A stretch of DNA of 64,000 nt from Leisingera daeponensis DSM 23529 (lineage in GTDB: Bacteria > Pseudomonadota > Alphaproteobacteria > Rhodobacterales > Rhodobacteraceae), in the NCBI RefSeq assembly GCF_000473145.1, contig NZ_KI421500.1, positions 1,178,225 through 1,242,224 of the forward strand, given 5' to 3'. The position numbers and the translations under genes were made by a program. Numbering within the stretch: the first letter of the stretch is position 1; the number at the start of each line of letters is the position of its first letter. The notes beneath the pieces were generated by a model, which was given only the letters and a program-made list of their open reading frames with translations, was not told where the DNA came from and searched no databases. Positions 9,822 through 19,284 of the stretch are shown in pieces.

Positions 9822-11069
9822 ATGACTGCCCCCAACACTCTTGGTATCGACTTCGGCACCTCCAATTCCGCCGCCGGGATCGCGGTGGCCGGGCGCCCCT
9901 GGCTGGTCGAGATGGAACCCGGAGAGCAGACGCTGCCGACCGCGGTGTTCTTTGCGGAGGGCGCGCGCCGGATGCGGATCGGGCACAGCGCGTCGCGGGC
10001 CCTGATCAGCGGCGAGGAAGGCCGTTTCATGCGGGCGCTGAAAAGCCTGCTCGGCACCTCGCTTCTGCATGAGGAACGGCGGCTGGGCGGCGAGCGGATC
10101 AGCTTTGCCACCATCATCGCCCGCTTTCTGGCGGAACTGAAGCGGCGCGCCGAGGAGGCCACGCACATGCAGTTCACCCGCGCGCTGTCGGGGCGGCCGG
10201 TGCGGTTTCACTCCAGCGACCCGAGCCGCGACGCGCAGGCGGAGAAGGATCTGCGCGCCTGCTATCTTGAAGCGGGTTTCGAGGACGTTCTGTTCATGTA
10301 CGAGCCCGAGGCCGCGCTGCGCGCCGCTGCGCCGTCGCCGGGGCTGGGGCTGATCGTCGACATCGGCGGCGGCACCTCGGACTTCACCGCGTTTGAGCAG
10401 GGCGCGGACGGCGCCGCGCGCATCCTGGCCTCGCACGGGATCCGCCTGGGCGGCACCGATTTCGACCGGCAGCTGAGCATCCATCATGTGATGCCGCTGC
10501 TGGGCCGCGGCAGCCTGATCCGCAATACCTTCGGCGGCGGCACCCTGCCCGCACCGAACAGGCTGTTCAACGATCTGGCCACCTGGCAGATGATCCCGTT
10601 TCTGTACAGCCCCGAAAACCGCCGGGCCGCGCAGGATCTGGCTTCCAATGCAGCGGAGCCGGAGAAGCTGGCGCGGCTGGTTGCCGTGCTGGAGGACGAA
10701 CTAGGGCACGAGCTGGCCTTTGCGGTCGAGCGCGGCAAGATCCGCGCCAATGACGCTGGCAGCAGCGCGGCAATCGACCTCAAGCTGTTGCAGCGCGGCT
10801 TATCCGTGCCGCTGGCCGGGACGGAGATGAACCGGACGCTGGCGGACCAGACCCGGGCAATCGGGCGCTGCGCAGCCGAGACGCTGGACCAGGCGGGACT
10901 TGCTGCGGCGCAGGTGGACCGGATTGTCCTGGTCGGCGGCTCGTCGCTGCTGGCGTCGGTTCAGGCCGAAATGCGGCTGCTGTGCCCGAATGCCCGTGTT
11001 GAAACCGAAAACGCGATGACCGCCGTCGCCGCGGGGCTGGCACTGGCCGCCGGAACAGCGTTTTCCTGA
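9822..11069 (+). CDS. Short Hsp70-family ATPase (YegD-like)
   Basis: A 415-residue protein made almost entirely of the actin/Hsp70 nucleotide-binding fold. Phosphate-1 loop LGIDFGTSNSAAG is at residues 7-19, phosphate-2 loop LIVDIGGGTSDFT near residue 185, and the adenosine motif IVLVGGSSLLASVQ near the C-terminus. The DnaK substrate-binding domain and lid are absent, as in YegD-type members whose client is unknown. ATG 9822 (MTAPNTLGID) is preferred because it directly precedes the fold; an in-frame ATG at 9771 would add 17 non-conserved residues. It is a single gene, not next to dnaJ or grpE. Confidence 0.88.
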   Translation: MTAPNTLGIDFGTSNSAAGIAVAGRPWLVEMEPGEQTLPTAVFFAEGARRMRIGHSASRALISGEEGRFMRALKSLLGTSLLHEERRLGGERISFATIIARFLAELKRRAEEATHMQFTRALSGRPVRFHSSDPSRDAQAEKDLRACYLEAGFEDVLFMYEPEAALRAAAPSPGLGLIVDIGGGTSDFTAFEQGADGAARILASHGIRLGGTDFDRQLSIHHVMPLLGRGSLIRNTFGGGTLPAPNRLFNDLATWQMIPFLYSPENRRAAQDLASNAAEPEKLARLVAVLEDELGHELAFAVERGKIRANDAGSSAAIDLKLLQRGLSVPLAGTEMNRTLADQTRAIGRCAAETLDQAGLAAAQVDRIVLVGGSSLLASVQAEMRLLCPNARVETENAMTAVAAGLALAAGTAFS

Positions 11070-11163
11070 AGGAATGGGAACCATTGGCAGGATTTCCCGT
11101 TAGACTTAGTCCGCCGCCGCGCTAGGCTGCAAAGACACGAGTCACATTTCGAGAGTTTCATTC

Positions 11164-11958
11164 ATGCCCCGGCTGCTTGCCTCTGCCCTGATTTCCGCCC
11201 TCCTTGCCTCCCCCGCCGTTGCCGCGACCTGCGGCAATACTTCCGCCGGGTTCGATGCCTGGAAACAGGCCTTCAGCGCCGAAGCAAAACGCGCCGGGGT
11301 GCGCAATGCCGGGCTGCAGGCGCTGGCCAATGCGCAATACGCCAGCCGCACCATTTCCGCAGACCGCAACCAGAAGAGCTTCAAATACTCACTGGAGAAA
11401 TTCATGCAGGTGCGCGGCTCTGCCACCATCGTGGCGCAGGGCCGCAAGCGAAAGGCGCGCAACCCGGATTTCTACGCCGCGCTTGAGCGCAAGTACGGCG
11501 TGCCTGCCGGGGTACTGATTGCCATTCACGGGATGGAGACCGCTTTTGGCAACTATATGGGCGACAGCCAGGTGGTCTCTGCCATCGTGACGCTGACCTA
11601 TGACTGCCGCCGCTCCGATTTCTTCCGCCCGCACGCACTGGGGGCGCTGAAACTGGTGGACCAGGGCGCCATTACCCCGGCCACCCTCGGCGCCAAGCAC
11701 GGCGAGCTGGGCCATACCCAGTTCCTGCCGGGCAATGCCTTGCAATACGGCCAGGACTGGGACGGGAACGGCCGGGTGGATTTCTACAACATGGGCGATG
11801 CGCTGGCCTCCACCGCCAATTACCTGCGCCAGAAGGGCTGGAAACCCGGCAAGGGTTATCAGCCGGGAGAGCCGAACTACCCCGTTCTGAAGCAATGGAA
11901 CGCCGCGACGGTCTACCAGCAGTCGCTGGCGATCATGGGGCGCCAGATCGACGGCTGA
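11164..11958 (+). CDS. Periplasmic lytic murein transglycosylase (MltB-like)
   Basis: Peptidoglycan-cleaving enzyme of 264 residues with a signal peptide (MPRLLASALI to SPAVA, cleavage near residue 20). The SLT_2 catalytic core is seen as LIAIHGMETAFGNYMGDSQV, in which Glu125 is the expected catalytic acid, followed by GELGHTQFLPGNALQYGQDW, the counterpart of the GxxGxxQFxPs motif. The EF-hand-like segment DWDGNGRVDFYN is also present. It lacks a lipobox, so it is probably soluble in the periplasm. No C-terminal peptidoglycan-binding domain is present. Confidence 0.9.
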   Translation: MPRLLASALISALLASPAVAATCGNTSAGFDAWKQAFSAEAKRAGVRNAGLQALANAQYASRTISADRNQKSFKYSLEKFMQVRGSATIVAQGRKRKARNPDFYAALERKYGVPAGVLIAIHGMETAFGNYMGDSQVVSAIVTLTYDCRRSDFFRPHALGALKLVDQGAITPATLGAKHGELGHTQFLPGNALQYGQDWDGNGRVDFYNMGDALASTANYLRQKGWKPGKGYQPGEPNYPVLKQWNAATVYQQSLAIMGRQIDG

Positions 11959-12330
11959 GCGCCCGCCGCCACCCTCTTCACACCCTGCTGCCAGCCCCGC
12001 AGTCAGTGACCTGCCCCGCACCTGCGGCTGGCCGCACAGCGGCTGCGGCGGGCAGTTGCTCATGTGCCCGGGAACAGTGGCCGCGATTCCCGCGGCATTG
12101 TAATGCCTAAGGCATCAATGTGACCGGCGCGCGCCACAGTTGAGCCGTATTCCGCCGATCCGTTTCGCAAAGCGAACGTGAAATACAATAAAAACAATTA
12201 CTTAAAAAGTTTCGCGATTTTTAACGCCCAATCTGCAAAGTTTGCCACCGGGCCGCGCTTTCCGCCCAACTTTCAACCCGTTCCAAATTTATTCTTATTT
12301 TATCGGCACCCTGAATGGAGGATCCGGACG
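11959..12330. other. Intergenic region with AT-rich leader
   Basis: About 370 bp. The first half is GC-rich and featureless. The second half (about 12175-12310) is notably AT-rich for this genome and probably contains the promoter of the gene starting at 12331. Reading frames through it are open but have no start supported by a ribosome-binding site. I see no RNA gene or strong hairpin. Confidence 0.45.
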
Positions 12331-13164
12331 GTGGCAGAGAACGTGCAATATACGGGCAGGCTTGGGCTGGAAAGCCGGAATGCGGCAACCCTCCCGGCTG
12401 CGGTGTCCGCTGTCGTGGAAACGCTTGATGACTTCGGCCACCCGGCAGATGCCATCGAGGCCCGCGCCGAGAATGCCGTCCGGCTGCAATGCGACCACTA
12501 CCTTGTCACGGTGCGCCTGCGCCGGGTGCCGCTGCGGCGCTCAAGCAAGCTGACCGGCAGTACGCTGCAGCCTGTCAGCCTGCTGGAAGTGGCGCTGTCC
12601 CCGCTGCACGAGGACCATTGCGATCAGGAAATTTCCGAACTGCTGCTGGCCGAAATGCTGCGGCGGACGCTCCCCCTGGTCGAGGCCACCTCTGTAGAGT
12701 GGCTGGAGTCCAACGTGACACTGACCTGCGAGCAGTTCCTTGGCGTGTTTGAACCGCACCGGGCCGCACCGGCCCCGGCGGAGCGCGAGGCCGCTGCCAG
12801 CCGGCAGGTCCAGCCGCCGCGCGCCCGCCCCCGCGGACGCGCCTGTTTCAAGCCGGTTGAGCAAACGGCGCCTGCGCTGGAGGCGCATTGCGAGCGAGTC
12901 TTTCAGGCTGCGGTCAACCGTGCTGCGGGACCGGGCGCAAGTGCGGCCGCCGCGCAGGCGCGCGCAAGGATGCGCAGGCCATTGCAAGCCGGGCCTCAGG
13001 GCGGCGGCTGGGGCGGTCCGTTGCAAGCCTCTGTGCTGCCGGCATCCATCCTGCCACCGCGCCGCCGCCTGCGCTTTGTCAGCCACCTGCTGCTGGTGGC
13101 CGCCCTGTTCCTGTTCCTCGACAGCGCCGGAATGGTGCAGGCCGCGCGGCCGCTGCTCCCCTAA
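12331..13164 (+). CDS. Unrecognised protein with C-terminal membrane anchor
   Basis: I do not recognise this 277-residue protein. A GTG start at 12331 is supported by GGAGG nine bases upstream and begins (V/M)AENVQYTGR; a longer reading from ATG 12178 would enter AT-rich leader sequence and is less likely. Residues 1-150 look like a folded mixed alpha/beta domain with several Leu/Val-rich strands. A middle part rich in Ala, Pro and Arg (about 150-245) looks disordered, and the end carries one hydrophobic segment (SHLLLVAALFLFLDSAGMV), giving a tail-anchored topology. Its stop overlaps that of the convergent DUF3445 gene by four bases. Confidence 0.6.
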   Translation: MAENVQYTGRLGLESRNAATLPAAVSAVVETLDDFGHPADAIEARAENAVRLQCDHYLVTVRLRRVPLRRSSKLTGSTLQPVSLLEVALSPLHEDHCDQEISELLLAEMLRRTLPLVEATSVEWLESNVTLTCEQFLGVFEPHRAAPAPAEREAAASRQVQPPRARPRGRACFKPVEQTAPALEAHCERVFQAAVNRAAGPGASAAAAQARARMRRPLQAGPQGGGWGGPLQASVLPASILPPRRRLRFVSHLLLVAALFLFLDSAGMVQAARPLLP

Positions 13165-13934
13165 GGCTGCGCTGCGCCATCGTCCTGCGGTGCGCCCCAC
13201 TGGCGCATCACATCTGCCCGCGCAAGCACGCGGGTGTGAATGGCAAACACCACCGCGCGGGTCTGCGGCAGCCGCATGATCACCTGTTTCTCGCTGCGCA
13301 GATACCCGGCCCTGCTGCCGTGTGTCCGGTCCCGCGGCGCATACTGGCTGCGCGGCTGGAACAGCGCCGGATCGTGATACCACAAGGCATTGAACCGCCA
13401 CAGCGGCCGCCCCGCCTGCACCCCGTCAAACAGCCGCTGCACCCGCGCTGCAATCCCAGCGTCGTAGCTGTCCACCGGCACGTGGATGCCGGTCAGCGGC
13501 TGCAGGTATTTCTCCGCCAGCGTCCAGCTTGCCGGAAAGCACAGCACCGCGCCGGTCAGAACATGCTCCGGCGCGCCTTCCAGCTTTTGCAGAATGCAAA
13601 AATCCTGCTGCGCGAAGCGGCCGAGGGTGCCCAGGGGAACTTCCCAATCGACCGGAACCCGCACGCCATCCGGCCGCAACGCGGTATCGCCCGCGCCGGG
13701 ATCCAGCGTGTCCAGCGCCATTTGCAGCAGCTCTTGCGCCGCCGCCATCGCGCGGGCGTCCAGCCGCAAGACCTCATCCCGCCGGCCTGCCAGCAGCCGC
13801 TCCCGCTCTGCCATCTGGCCCGCATAGGCGTCATCGGCCATCAGCCAGGCCTCCGGCGCGAGCGGCTGGATGCCGGGGAGCTTCTTCTCCTCCAGCGGAT
13901 TGTAGGGAATGGTCTTCTGCAGAATCGCCGTCAT
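13161..13934 (-). CDS. Heme-dependent oxidative N-demethylase family protein (DUF3445)
   Basis: A 257-residue member of the DUF3445 family, whose characterised member is the heme-containing subunit of a dimethylamine-oxidising N-demethylase. Family hallmarks visible are VLCFPASWTLAEKYLQPLTG, the downstream IHVPVDSY, the R-V-xx-L-F-D segment leading to WRFNALWYHDPALF, and the C-terminal LRSEKQVIMRLPQTRAVVFA. It is divergent from dddP with 149 bp between start codons, so the two may share control. The partner subunits of the described demethylase complex are not seen nearby. The substrate is therefore inferred only at the level of small methylated amines. Confidence 0.83.
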   Translation of the reverse strand: MTAILQKTIPYNPLEEKKLPGIQPLAPEAWLMADDAYAGQMAERERLLAGRRDEVLRLDARAMAAAQELLQMALDTLDPGAGDTALRPDGVRVPVDWEVPLGTLGRFAQQDFCILQKLEGAPEHVLTGAVLCFPASWTLAEKYLQPLTGIHVPVDSYDAGIAARVQRLFDGVQAGRPLWRFNALWYHDPALFQPRSQYAPRDRTHGSRAGYLRSEKQVIMRLPQTRAVVFAIHTRVLARADVMRQWGAPQDDGAAQP

Positions 13935-14083
13935 CCATTTGCGATAGCATCCAAACCGGCGGGAATCAGCCGCAACGTTGCATCACAAGTCAGAAATGAC
14001 CGGAAAACCTGTCGCTTTCCGCAACGCTTTTCCCGGCCCCCGCCCGCACACTGGACAGGACTGTGCAGCAAGGACCCCCCGGC

Positions 14084-15427
14084 ATGAACGAGCATTACCG
14101 CGACATCCGCAAGATCGACCCCACCCGCGGCGCGAGACTGGGCGACAACACCCCGAACGACAATGACCGGGTCGAGATCGGCCCGACCCGGCTGGCCTTC
14201 GCCGAATGGGCAGAGGCAGGGCTGCAGCTGCCCGACCTGCAGGCGCTGCGCAGCTTCCGCTGGGAGCGGCTGACCCGCTTCATCAACGACCGCGGCTATG
14301 GCGGCCTGCTGGTGTTTGATCCGCTCAACATCCGGTATGCAACCGACAGCACCAACATGCAGCTGTGGAACACCCACAACCCGTTCCGGGCGCTGCTGGT
14401 CTGCGCCGACGGCTATATGGTGCTATGGGATTACAAGCAGTCCCCCTTCCTCAGCGAATTCAACCCGCTGGTGCGCGAGCAGCGCGCCGGGGCCGACCTG
14501 TTCTACTTCGACCGCGGCGACAAGCTCGACGTGGCCGCCGACAAGTTCTCCAACGAAGTGCGCATCCTGCTGGAGGAGCACAGCGGCAGCAACAAGCGGC
14601 TGGCGGTGGATAAGGTGATGCTGCACGGGCTGCGCGCGCTGGAGGCACAGGGGCTGGAAATTTTCGCCGGCGAAGAGCTGACCGAGAAATGCCGCGCGGT
14701 GAAAGGCCCGGATGAGATCCTGGCGATGCGCTGCGCCCATCACGCCTGCGAAACCGCGGTGGCGGCAATGGAGACATTCGCCCGCGAGCAGATCCCCGGC
14801 GGCAACATCTCCGAGGATGACGTCTGGGCGGTGCTGCACGCGGAAAACATCCGCCGCGGCGGCGAGTGGATCGAAACCCGGCTGCTGGCCTCCGGTCCGC
14901 GCACCAACCCCTGGTTTCAGGAATGCGGCCCCCGGATCATCCAGAACAACGAGATCATCAGCTTTGACACCGACCTTGTTGGCTCCTACGGGATCTGCAT
15001 CGACATCTCCCGCAGCTGGTGGATCGGCGATGAAAAGCCGCGGCCCGACATGATCTATGCCATGCAGCACGGGCTGGAGCACATCCGCCACAACATGGAG
15101 ATGCTGAAACCGGGCGTGAACATTCAGGAGCTGTCGCGCGGCTGCTTTGTGCTGGACAGCCAGTTTCAAAAGCAGAAATACGGCTGCATGATGCACGGCG
15201 TCGGCCTGTGCGACGAGTGGCCGCTGGTCGCCTATCCGGACCATATGGTCGAGGGTGCCTTTGACTATGAACTGGAGCCGGGCATGGTGCTCTGCGTCGA
15301 GGCGCTGGTCAGCCCCGAGGGCGGTGATTTCTCGATCAAGCTGGAAGACCAGGTTCTGATCACCGAAGACGGCCATGAGAACCTGACCAGCTATCCCTTC
15401 GACAAGGCGCTCGTGGGCGAGACCTGA
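14084..15427 (+). CDS. dddP: DMSP lyase DddP
   Basis: Cleaves dimethylsulfoniopropionate to dimethyl sulfide and acrylate; a metallo-enzyme on the M24 creatinase/aminopeptidase-P fold. The 447 residues align along their whole length with DddP of Roseobacter-group bacteria as I recall them. The N-terminal block with YATDSTNMQLWNTHNPF is characteristic. All six metal ligands reported for DddP occur at the same numbers: Asp295 and Asp297 (SFDTDL), Asp307, His371 (MMHGVG), Glu406 and Glu421. The proposed catalytic base Asp377 (CDEWP) is present too. ATG 14084 follows AAGGA and gives the family length; a GTG at 14063 is less likely. It stands alone without dddC, dddT or acrylate-use genes alongside. 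The divergent neighbour is a DUF3445 gene. Confidence 0.96.
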   Translation: MNEHYRDIRKIDPTRGARLGDNTPNDNDRVEIGPTRLAFAEWAEAGLQLPDLQALRSFRWERLTRFINDRGYGGLLVFDPLNIRYATDSTNMQLWNTHNPFRALLVCADGYMVLWDYKQSPFLSEFNPLVREQRAGADLFYFDRGDKLDVAADKFSNEVRILLEEHSGSNKRLAVDKVMLHGLRALEAQGLEIFAGEELTEKCRAVKGPDEILAMRCAHHACETAVAAMETFAREQIPGGNISEDDVWAVLHAENIRRGGEWIETRLLASGPRTNPWFQECGPRIIQNNEIISFDTDLVGSYGICIDISRSWWIGDEKPRPDMIYAMQHGLEHIRHNMEMLKPGVNIQELSRGCFVLDSQFQKQKYGCMMHGVGLCDEWPLVAYPDHMVEGAFDYELEPGMVLCVEALVSPEGGDFSIKLEDQVLITEDGHENLTSYPFDKALVGET

Positions 15428-15746
15428 AACCGCACGGCCGGCCCCACCGGCAGGAGGGGCCGGGACAGCCTGCGGCGCCGCCAGGCGCCTCCGCTTAAGA
15501 GCGGCGCCAGATATCGCGCAGCACCGGCACGCCGGGCGTCTCTGCACGTCTGCGAGCCGGGCAAGCGGAATTCAGGCCAGGCGCGGGTTTCCCGCTCCCC
15601 GCGTGCTTTGCAGGCTGTAACACACTATGCCTCTGAGGGTGCTGCTGCTCATCTGGCTTCACCTTCCCGTGACGTTCCGTCCCGTTGCCTTGTTCAGCAC
15701 CCGTTGAGCGCTCAATCTATGCGGAACACCAAAAAAGGCCACGCCC
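15428..15746. other. Intergenic region after dddP
   Basis: About 320 bp. Just after the dddP stop there is a GC-rich hairpin possibility (GGCCGGCCCC with GGGGCCGG) but no U tract, so a terminator call would be weak. The rest presumably holds the promoter for the hydrolase-OsmC gene. No other gene or repeat is seen. Confidence 0.4.
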
Positions 15747-16979
15747 ATGCCCACGGAACGGATCTCTTTCCCCGGCCACGCCGGAAACACCCTTGCTGCC
15801 CGCCTCGACCTGCCGGAGGGGCCGGTGCTGGCCACCGCGCTGTTTGCCCATTGCTTCACCTGCTCCAAGGACATCCCGGCCGCACGGCGGATTGCCGGGC
15901 GGCTGGCGGCGATGGGGATTGCGGTCCTGCGGTTCGATTTCACCGGGCTGGGGCATTCGGAGGGCGAGTTCGGGAACACCACCTTCAGCTCCAACGTGGC
16001 GGACCTGATCAAGGCAGCGCAGTATCTGGCGGCGCGGGGCATGGCGCCTGCGCTGCTGATCGGCCATTCGCTGGGCGGTGCTGCGGTGCTGCGGGCGCGG
16101 GCGGGCATCCCGTCGGTCAAGGGGGTGGTCACGCTGGCCGCGCCGTTCGATCCGGGCCATGTTTCGCACCACTTTGGCGCCGCCCTGCCGGAGATCGAGG
16201 CGAAGGGGCGTGCCGAGGTCTGCCTGGGCGGGCGGCCTTTCGTGATCAGCAAGGAATTCGTCGATGACATCAGCGCTGAGGCGCTGGCGCCTGCGATAGC
16301 AGAGCTGAAGGCGGCGCTGCTGGTTCTGCACGCGCCTAGGGATGAGACCGTGAGCATCGACAATGCGGCGTCGATCTTCACCGCGGCCAAACATCCCAAG
16401 AGCTTCATCACGCTCGATGACGCGGATCATCTGATTTCCCGCCCGGCGGACGCGGAATACGCCGCCGAAGTCATCGCTGCCTGGGCCGGGCGCTATATCG
16501 GCATGGCCCCGCCCGCACCGCCGCCCGGCGCGCCGGAAGGCATTCTGCGGGTGACGGAGGCGGACCCGGACGGGTTTCTGCAGGACGTGCAATCCGGCCC
16601 CTATCACCACGCGCTGGCGGACGAGCCGCTGGCCTATGGCGGCACCAACCGCGGCATGTCTCCATATGGCTTCGTGGCGGCGGGCCTGGGCGCCTGCACC
16701 TCGATGACGCTGAGGATGTATGCGCGCCGCAAGGGCTGGCCGCTGGAGGGGATCAGCGTCGATGTGAGCCATGACAAGGTCCACGCCCAGGACGCCCTGC
16801 CCTCCGGGCCGGCCAAGATCGACCAGTTCACCCGGGTGGTGCGCCTGTGCGGCCCCTTGAGCGGCGAACAGCGCAGTCGGCTCTTGGAAATCGCCGACAA
16901 ATGCCCGGTGCACCGGACGCTGGAAAGCGGCGCCAGAGTGGTGACCCGGCTGGAGGCCACCGAGCATTCCGGGACCTGA
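15747..16979 (+). CDS. Fusion of alpha/beta hydrolase and OsmC-family peroxidase
   Basis: A 410-residue two-domain protein. Residues 1-255 are an alpha/beta hydrolase with nucleophile Ser108 in GHSLGG and likely Asp199 (APRDE) and His228 (DADHLI) completing the triad. Residues about 265-405 are an OsmC/Ohr-type domain with the two thiol-redox cysteines, Cys317 (GLGACTSM) and Cys386 (DKCPVH). The OsmC half would reduce organic peroxides and the hydrolase half could release a substrate such as an esterified peroxide, but the coupling is inference. Such fusions are recurrent in proteobacteria, so this is not an assembly error. It is monocistronic here. Confidence 0.9.
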   Translation: MPTERISFPGHAGNTLAARLDLPEGPVLATALFAHCFTCSKDIPAARRIAGRLAAMGIAVLRFDFTGLGHSEGEFGNTTFSSNVADLIKAAQYLAARGMAPALLIGHSLGGAAVLRARAGIPSVKGVVTLAAPFDPGHVSHHFGAALPEIEAKGRAEVCLGGRPFVISKEFVDDISAEALAPAIAELKAALLVLHAPRDETVSIDNAASIFTAAKHPKSFITLDDADHLISRPADAEYAAEVIAAWAGRYIGMAPPAPPPGAPEGILRVTEADPDGFLQDVQSGPYHHALADEPLAYGGTNRGMSPYGFVAAGLGACTSMTLRMYARRKGWPLEGISVDVSHDKVHAQDALPSGPAKIDQFTRVVRLCGPLSGEQRSRLLEIADKCPVHRTLESGARVVTRLEATEHSGT

Positions 16980-17227
16980 GCGCCGAAAACTCCGGCGGTG
17001 CTCCCGCGCCCGGGCCGTGCAGGACACCTGCACCGCCAGCGGCCTTGGGCCCGGCGCCGCGCAAGGCGCGGCGCCGGGCCCAACTGCGGCAGGTCTTCGG
17101 CAGAAGGCCGCAGCGCAGGCGGGAGCCGCTGCCCGCAGCTGAAGTTTGCGCCAAATCAAAGTGCCGCCGCGCATTCGCGCACATGCTGGGGCCAGCCCCG
17201 GCACCAGCCGGGCGGTGGAGGAGACAC

Positions 17228-17485
17228 ATGGGACTTTTTGCAAAACTCGCACGCAGCAGCGACCTGGTGCAGGGCATGGCCAGCCGTCTGGGCGTGGACT
17301 ATGGCGAAATCGTTGCCGCGGACCCGCGGGCGCAGGGCCGCAAATACATGCGCGCCGTCCTGCGATGCAGCACCTGCGTCAATCAGGACGGCTGCAGCAG
17401 CTTGCAGCGTGAGGCGGCGAAACTGGAGGAGGCACCCTCCTACTGCCGCAACGCCCGGCTGCTGGCGCATTTGCGCGGGGACTGA
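17228..17485 (+). CDS. Small Cys-containing cytoplasmic protein (DUF6455-like)
   Basis: An 85-residue protein starting at an ATG preceded by GGAGGAG. It begins MGLFAKLARSSDLVQGMASR and carries four cysteines, in CSTCVNQDGC and, about 20 residues later, SYCRNA, arranged like a small metal or redox site. The pattern resembles the small DUF6455 proteins of Rhodobacteraceae, which have no established function. No signal peptide or membrane segment is present. Confidence 0.65.
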   Translation: MGLFAKLARSSDLVQGMASRLGVDYGEIVAADPRAQGRKYMRAVLRCSTCVNQDGCSSLQREAAKLEEAPSYCRNARLLAHLRGD

Positions 17486-17824
17486 TCCCCGCCTTCCCGG
17501 CCATTGCTGACCGCCGCAAGCCGCGGGCTGTTGCGGCGCTGATGCCCTTGCGGCCGCATGGTCCGCAGGTCCGGCAGAGCGCCCCTTGCGCTGTCACCCT
17601 GCCAGACGCCGCTGCCGGAATCCGGCCTGCGCCCCTCCTGCGCCGCCTGCGCTTCCCCGCCGCTGAACCTCCGCCGTTTGCCCGCCGCAACGGCACCGCC
17701 CCGGATGATACCGCAATCATCAGGGCAAACTGCCTCATGCGCCCGTCCCAGCCTTGCTGTCCAGCGCCTCCTGATCTAAGAGGCCGGGCATCTGCTGCGC
17801 AATCACATAAAGGTGCCTTCGCCC
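17486..17824. other. Intergenic region upstream of purB
   Basis: About 340 bp of GC-rich sequence between two genes in the same direction. It must contain the purB promoter. Frames are open on both strands simply because of high GC. I see no RNA motif, repeat or clear hairpin terminator. Confidence 0.4.
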
Positions 17825-19129
17825 ATGATCCCCCGCTATTCCCGCCCCGAGATGGTCGCAATCTGGTCGCCCGAGACCAAGTTCAAGATCTGGTACGAGA
17901 TCGAGGCCCACGCCTGCGAAGCCATGGCCAACCTGGGGGTGATCCCGCGCGAGAACGCCGACGCGGTGTGGAAAGCCAAGGACGTGGAATTCGACGTCGC
18001 CCGCATCGACGAGATCGAGGCGGTGACCAAGCATGACGTGATCGCCTTCCTGACCCATCTGGCGGAGCATGTGGGCTCCGAGGAAGCCCGCTTTGTGCAC
18101 CAGGGCATGACCTCCTCCGACGTGCTGGACACCTGCCTGAACGTGCAGCTGGTGCGCGCCGCGGACATCCTGCTGGACGGTGTGGACAAGGTCCTGGCCG
18201 CGCTGAAGAAACGCGCGCTGGAGCACAAGAACACCGTGCGCGTCGGCCGCAGCCATGGCATCCACGCCGAGCCGACCACCATGGGCCTGACCTTTGCCCG
18301 CTTCTATGCGGAAATGGACCGCAACAAGAACCGTCTGGAAAAGGCCCGCTGGGAAGTCGCCACCGGCGCGATCTCCGGCGCGGTCGGCACCTTTGCCAAC
18401 ATCGACCCGGCGGTCGAAGAGCACGTCTGCGAGCAGCTGGGCCTGCGCCCCGAGCCGATCTCCACCCAGGTGATCCCGCGCGACCGCCACGCGATGTTCT
18501 TTGCCACCCTCGGAGTCATCGCGTCCTCGATCGAGAACATCGCGGTTGAGATCCGCCACATGCAGCGCACCGAGGTGCTGGAAGGCGCGGAATTCTTCTC
18601 GATGGGCCAGAAAGGCTCCTCGGCGATGCCGCACAAGAAGAACCCGGTGCTGACCGAGAACCTCACCGGCCTTGCGCGCCTGGTGCGGATGGCGGTGATC
18701 CCGGCGATGGAGAACGTGGCGCTGTGGCATGAGCGCGACATCTCGCACTCCTCCGTCGAGCGCGGCATCGGCCCGGATGCGACCGTCACCCTGGATTTCG
18801 CCCTGCACCGTCTGGCCGGCGTTGTCGACAAGATGCTGGTGTTCCCGGAGAACATGCTGGACAACATGAACAAATTCCCCGGCCTGGTGATGTCGCAGCG
18901 GGTGCTGCTGGCCCTGACCCAGGCAGGCGTCAGCCGCGAGGATGCCTATGCCATGGTGCAGCGCAACGCCCTGAAGGTCTGGGAAGAGCGCGTCGATTTC
19001 CGCGAGCTGCTGCTGGCCGATGCCGATGTGGTTGCCGCCCTTGGCGAAGACGCGATCAACGAGAAATTCGACATGGGCTACCACACCAAACATGTCGACA
19101 CGATCTTCAAGCGCGTGTTCGGCGAATAA
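17825..19129 (+). CDS. purB: Adenylosuccinate lyase
   Basis: Acts twice in purine synthesis: it splits SAICAR to AICAR plus fumarate and adenylosuccinate to AMP plus fumarate. The protein is 434 residues, with the fumarase/aspartase superfamily signature GSSAMPHKKNP around the mobile loop and the conserved HQGMTSSDVLDT and GRSHGIHAEPT segments. I use ATG 17825 (MIPRYSRPEM), the normal family start; a GTG four codons earlier is possible. It is followed by a good terminator and transcribed alone. Confidence 0.97.
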   Translation: MIPRYSRPEMVAIWSPETKFKIWYEIEAHACEAMANLGVIPRENADAVWKAKDVEFDVARIDEIEAVTKHDVIAFLTHLAEHVGSEEARFVHQGMTSSDVLDTCLNVQLVRAADILLDGVDKVLAALKKRALEHKNTVRVGRSHGIHAEPTTMGLTFARFYAEMDRNKNRLEKARWEVATGAISGAVGTFANIDPAVEEHVCEQLGLRPEPISTQVIPRDRHAMFFATLGVIASSIENIAVEIRHMQRTEVLEGAEFFSMGQKGSSAMPHKKNPVLTENLTGLARLVRMAVIPAMENVALWHERDISHSSVERGIGPDATVTLDFALHRLAGVVDKMLVFPENMLDNMNKFPGLVMSQRVLLALTQAGVSREDAYAMVQRNALKVWEERVDFRELLLADADVVAALGEDAINEKFDMGYHTKHVDTIFKRVFGE

Positions 19130-19153
19130 GCCTGCCTGAGCGCGAAGTTTATC

Positions 19154-19181
19154 ACGCCCCGTCATCTCGGCGGGGCGTTTT
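19154..19181 (+). terminator. Rho-independent terminator of purB
   Basis: The stem ACGCCCCG (19154-19161) pairs with CGGGGCGT (19171-19178) and is followed by TTTT, 24 nt after the purB stop. Confidence 0.88.
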
Positions 19182-19284
19182 GCGTCTTGCGGCCGGGCAA
19201 ACGCCTTTGTGAACAAATTTACAGATCCAGACCGGTCTTCCGGGGTTACAGTGGGCAAAACATACCGCGTCTGGAGTTTCCGAT

